64,000 nucleotides of DNA from AC-32 sp963754265 (GTDB taxonomy: Bacteria > Actinomycetota > Thermoleophilia > Gaiellales > Gaiellaceae). Where the stretch lies: NCBI GenBank assembly GCA_963754265.1, contig CAVWFB010000001.1:186001-250000 (forward strand). The letters run 5' to 3'. Each line of letters begins with the position of its first letter. Position 1 is the first letter of the stretch. Positions 63,999 to 64,000 of the stretch are shown here, one piece after another. The notes beneath the pieces were generated by a model. It saw only the letters and a program-made list of their open reading frames with translations, was not told the DNA's origin and did not search any database. The position numbers were made by a program, and so were the translations under genes.

Positions 63999-64000
63999 CT

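Overview
The window is high-GC, gene-dense DNA from a bacterial chromosome, most likely an actinobacterium of the Thermoleophilia (Gaiella/Solirubrobacter-like) grade. The signs are GTG starts, many ATGA/GTGA gene overlaps, numerous LuxR/GerE proteins, an FTDIEGST-type class III cyclase, a PimA-like glycosyltransferase and an RpoD with region 1.1. The lineage is inferred from gene style, not from a marker gene. I saw no rRNA, tRNA, CRISPR array, transposase or prophage.

Layout. 1-10126 is a divergent amino-sugar and peptidoglycan-recycling locus. To the left run an ABC ATPase, a GntR/UTRA regulator, a sugar-binding protein, two permeases and NagZ (cut by the window edge). To the right run MurQ, NagA, a SIS-type deaminase/isomerase and a ROK kinase. 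DasR/NagR-like palindromes lie in its control regions. 10128-20141 holds tyrosine catabolism (hmgA, a fumarylacetoacetase-family gene, hpd) with a sarcosine-oxidase-like flavoprotein, a CDF metal transporter, a secreted protein and a remarkable but frame-broken gene: class III cyclase, one membrane helix, beta-propeller, then a family-5 solute-binding domain. 20197-28040 has two exporters, an SDR, a methyltransferase, a coupled proline dehydrogenase/aminotransferase pair, a MarR regulator with a divergent small gene, and small hypotheticals. 28064-32490 has a UbiE-like methyltransferase, a UbiA-like membrane protein, a long membrane-anchored coiled coil and xseA-xseB.

32501-35269 is a tightly overlapping set: cyclic-nucleotide-binding protein, ECF sigma factor, 84-residue soluble protein, cytoplasmic subtilisin-like protease and GAF protein. 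35292-37758 holds a small VEAHS/VEGHS protein, an MFS transporter fused to a cyclic-nucleotide-binding domain and another such domain, all with frame breaks. 37726-42840 has glycerate kinase, a UPF0104 membrane protein, a PimA-like glycosyltransferase, a PAS-LuxR regulator and an adenosine-deaminase-family enzyme. 42972-47848 is a regulatory stretch (two small LuxR proteins, a MalT-like giant LuxR, an HD-GYP protein) whose middle is visibly poorer in G+C. 47907-57729 is an oligopeptide-type ABC operon with two binding-protein/permease sets and one ATPase pair. 57840-63998 has rpoD, topoisomerase III, an acyltransferase, a 5'-3' exonuclease, a deacetylase-family protein and a LuxR protein at the edge.

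The most interesting theme is cyclic-nucleotide signalling tied to solute sensing. The cyclase fusion carries an apparent paralogue of the lipoprotein binding protein at 56032-57729, and three cyclic-nucleotide-binding domains lie within 20 kb, one next to a sigma factor and a cytoplasmic protease. Frame breaks cluster in 15.9-19.0 kb and 35.3-37.4 kb, with single cases near 43.5 kb and possibly 4.9 kb. Local sequence or assembly error is a serious alternative to gene decay there.
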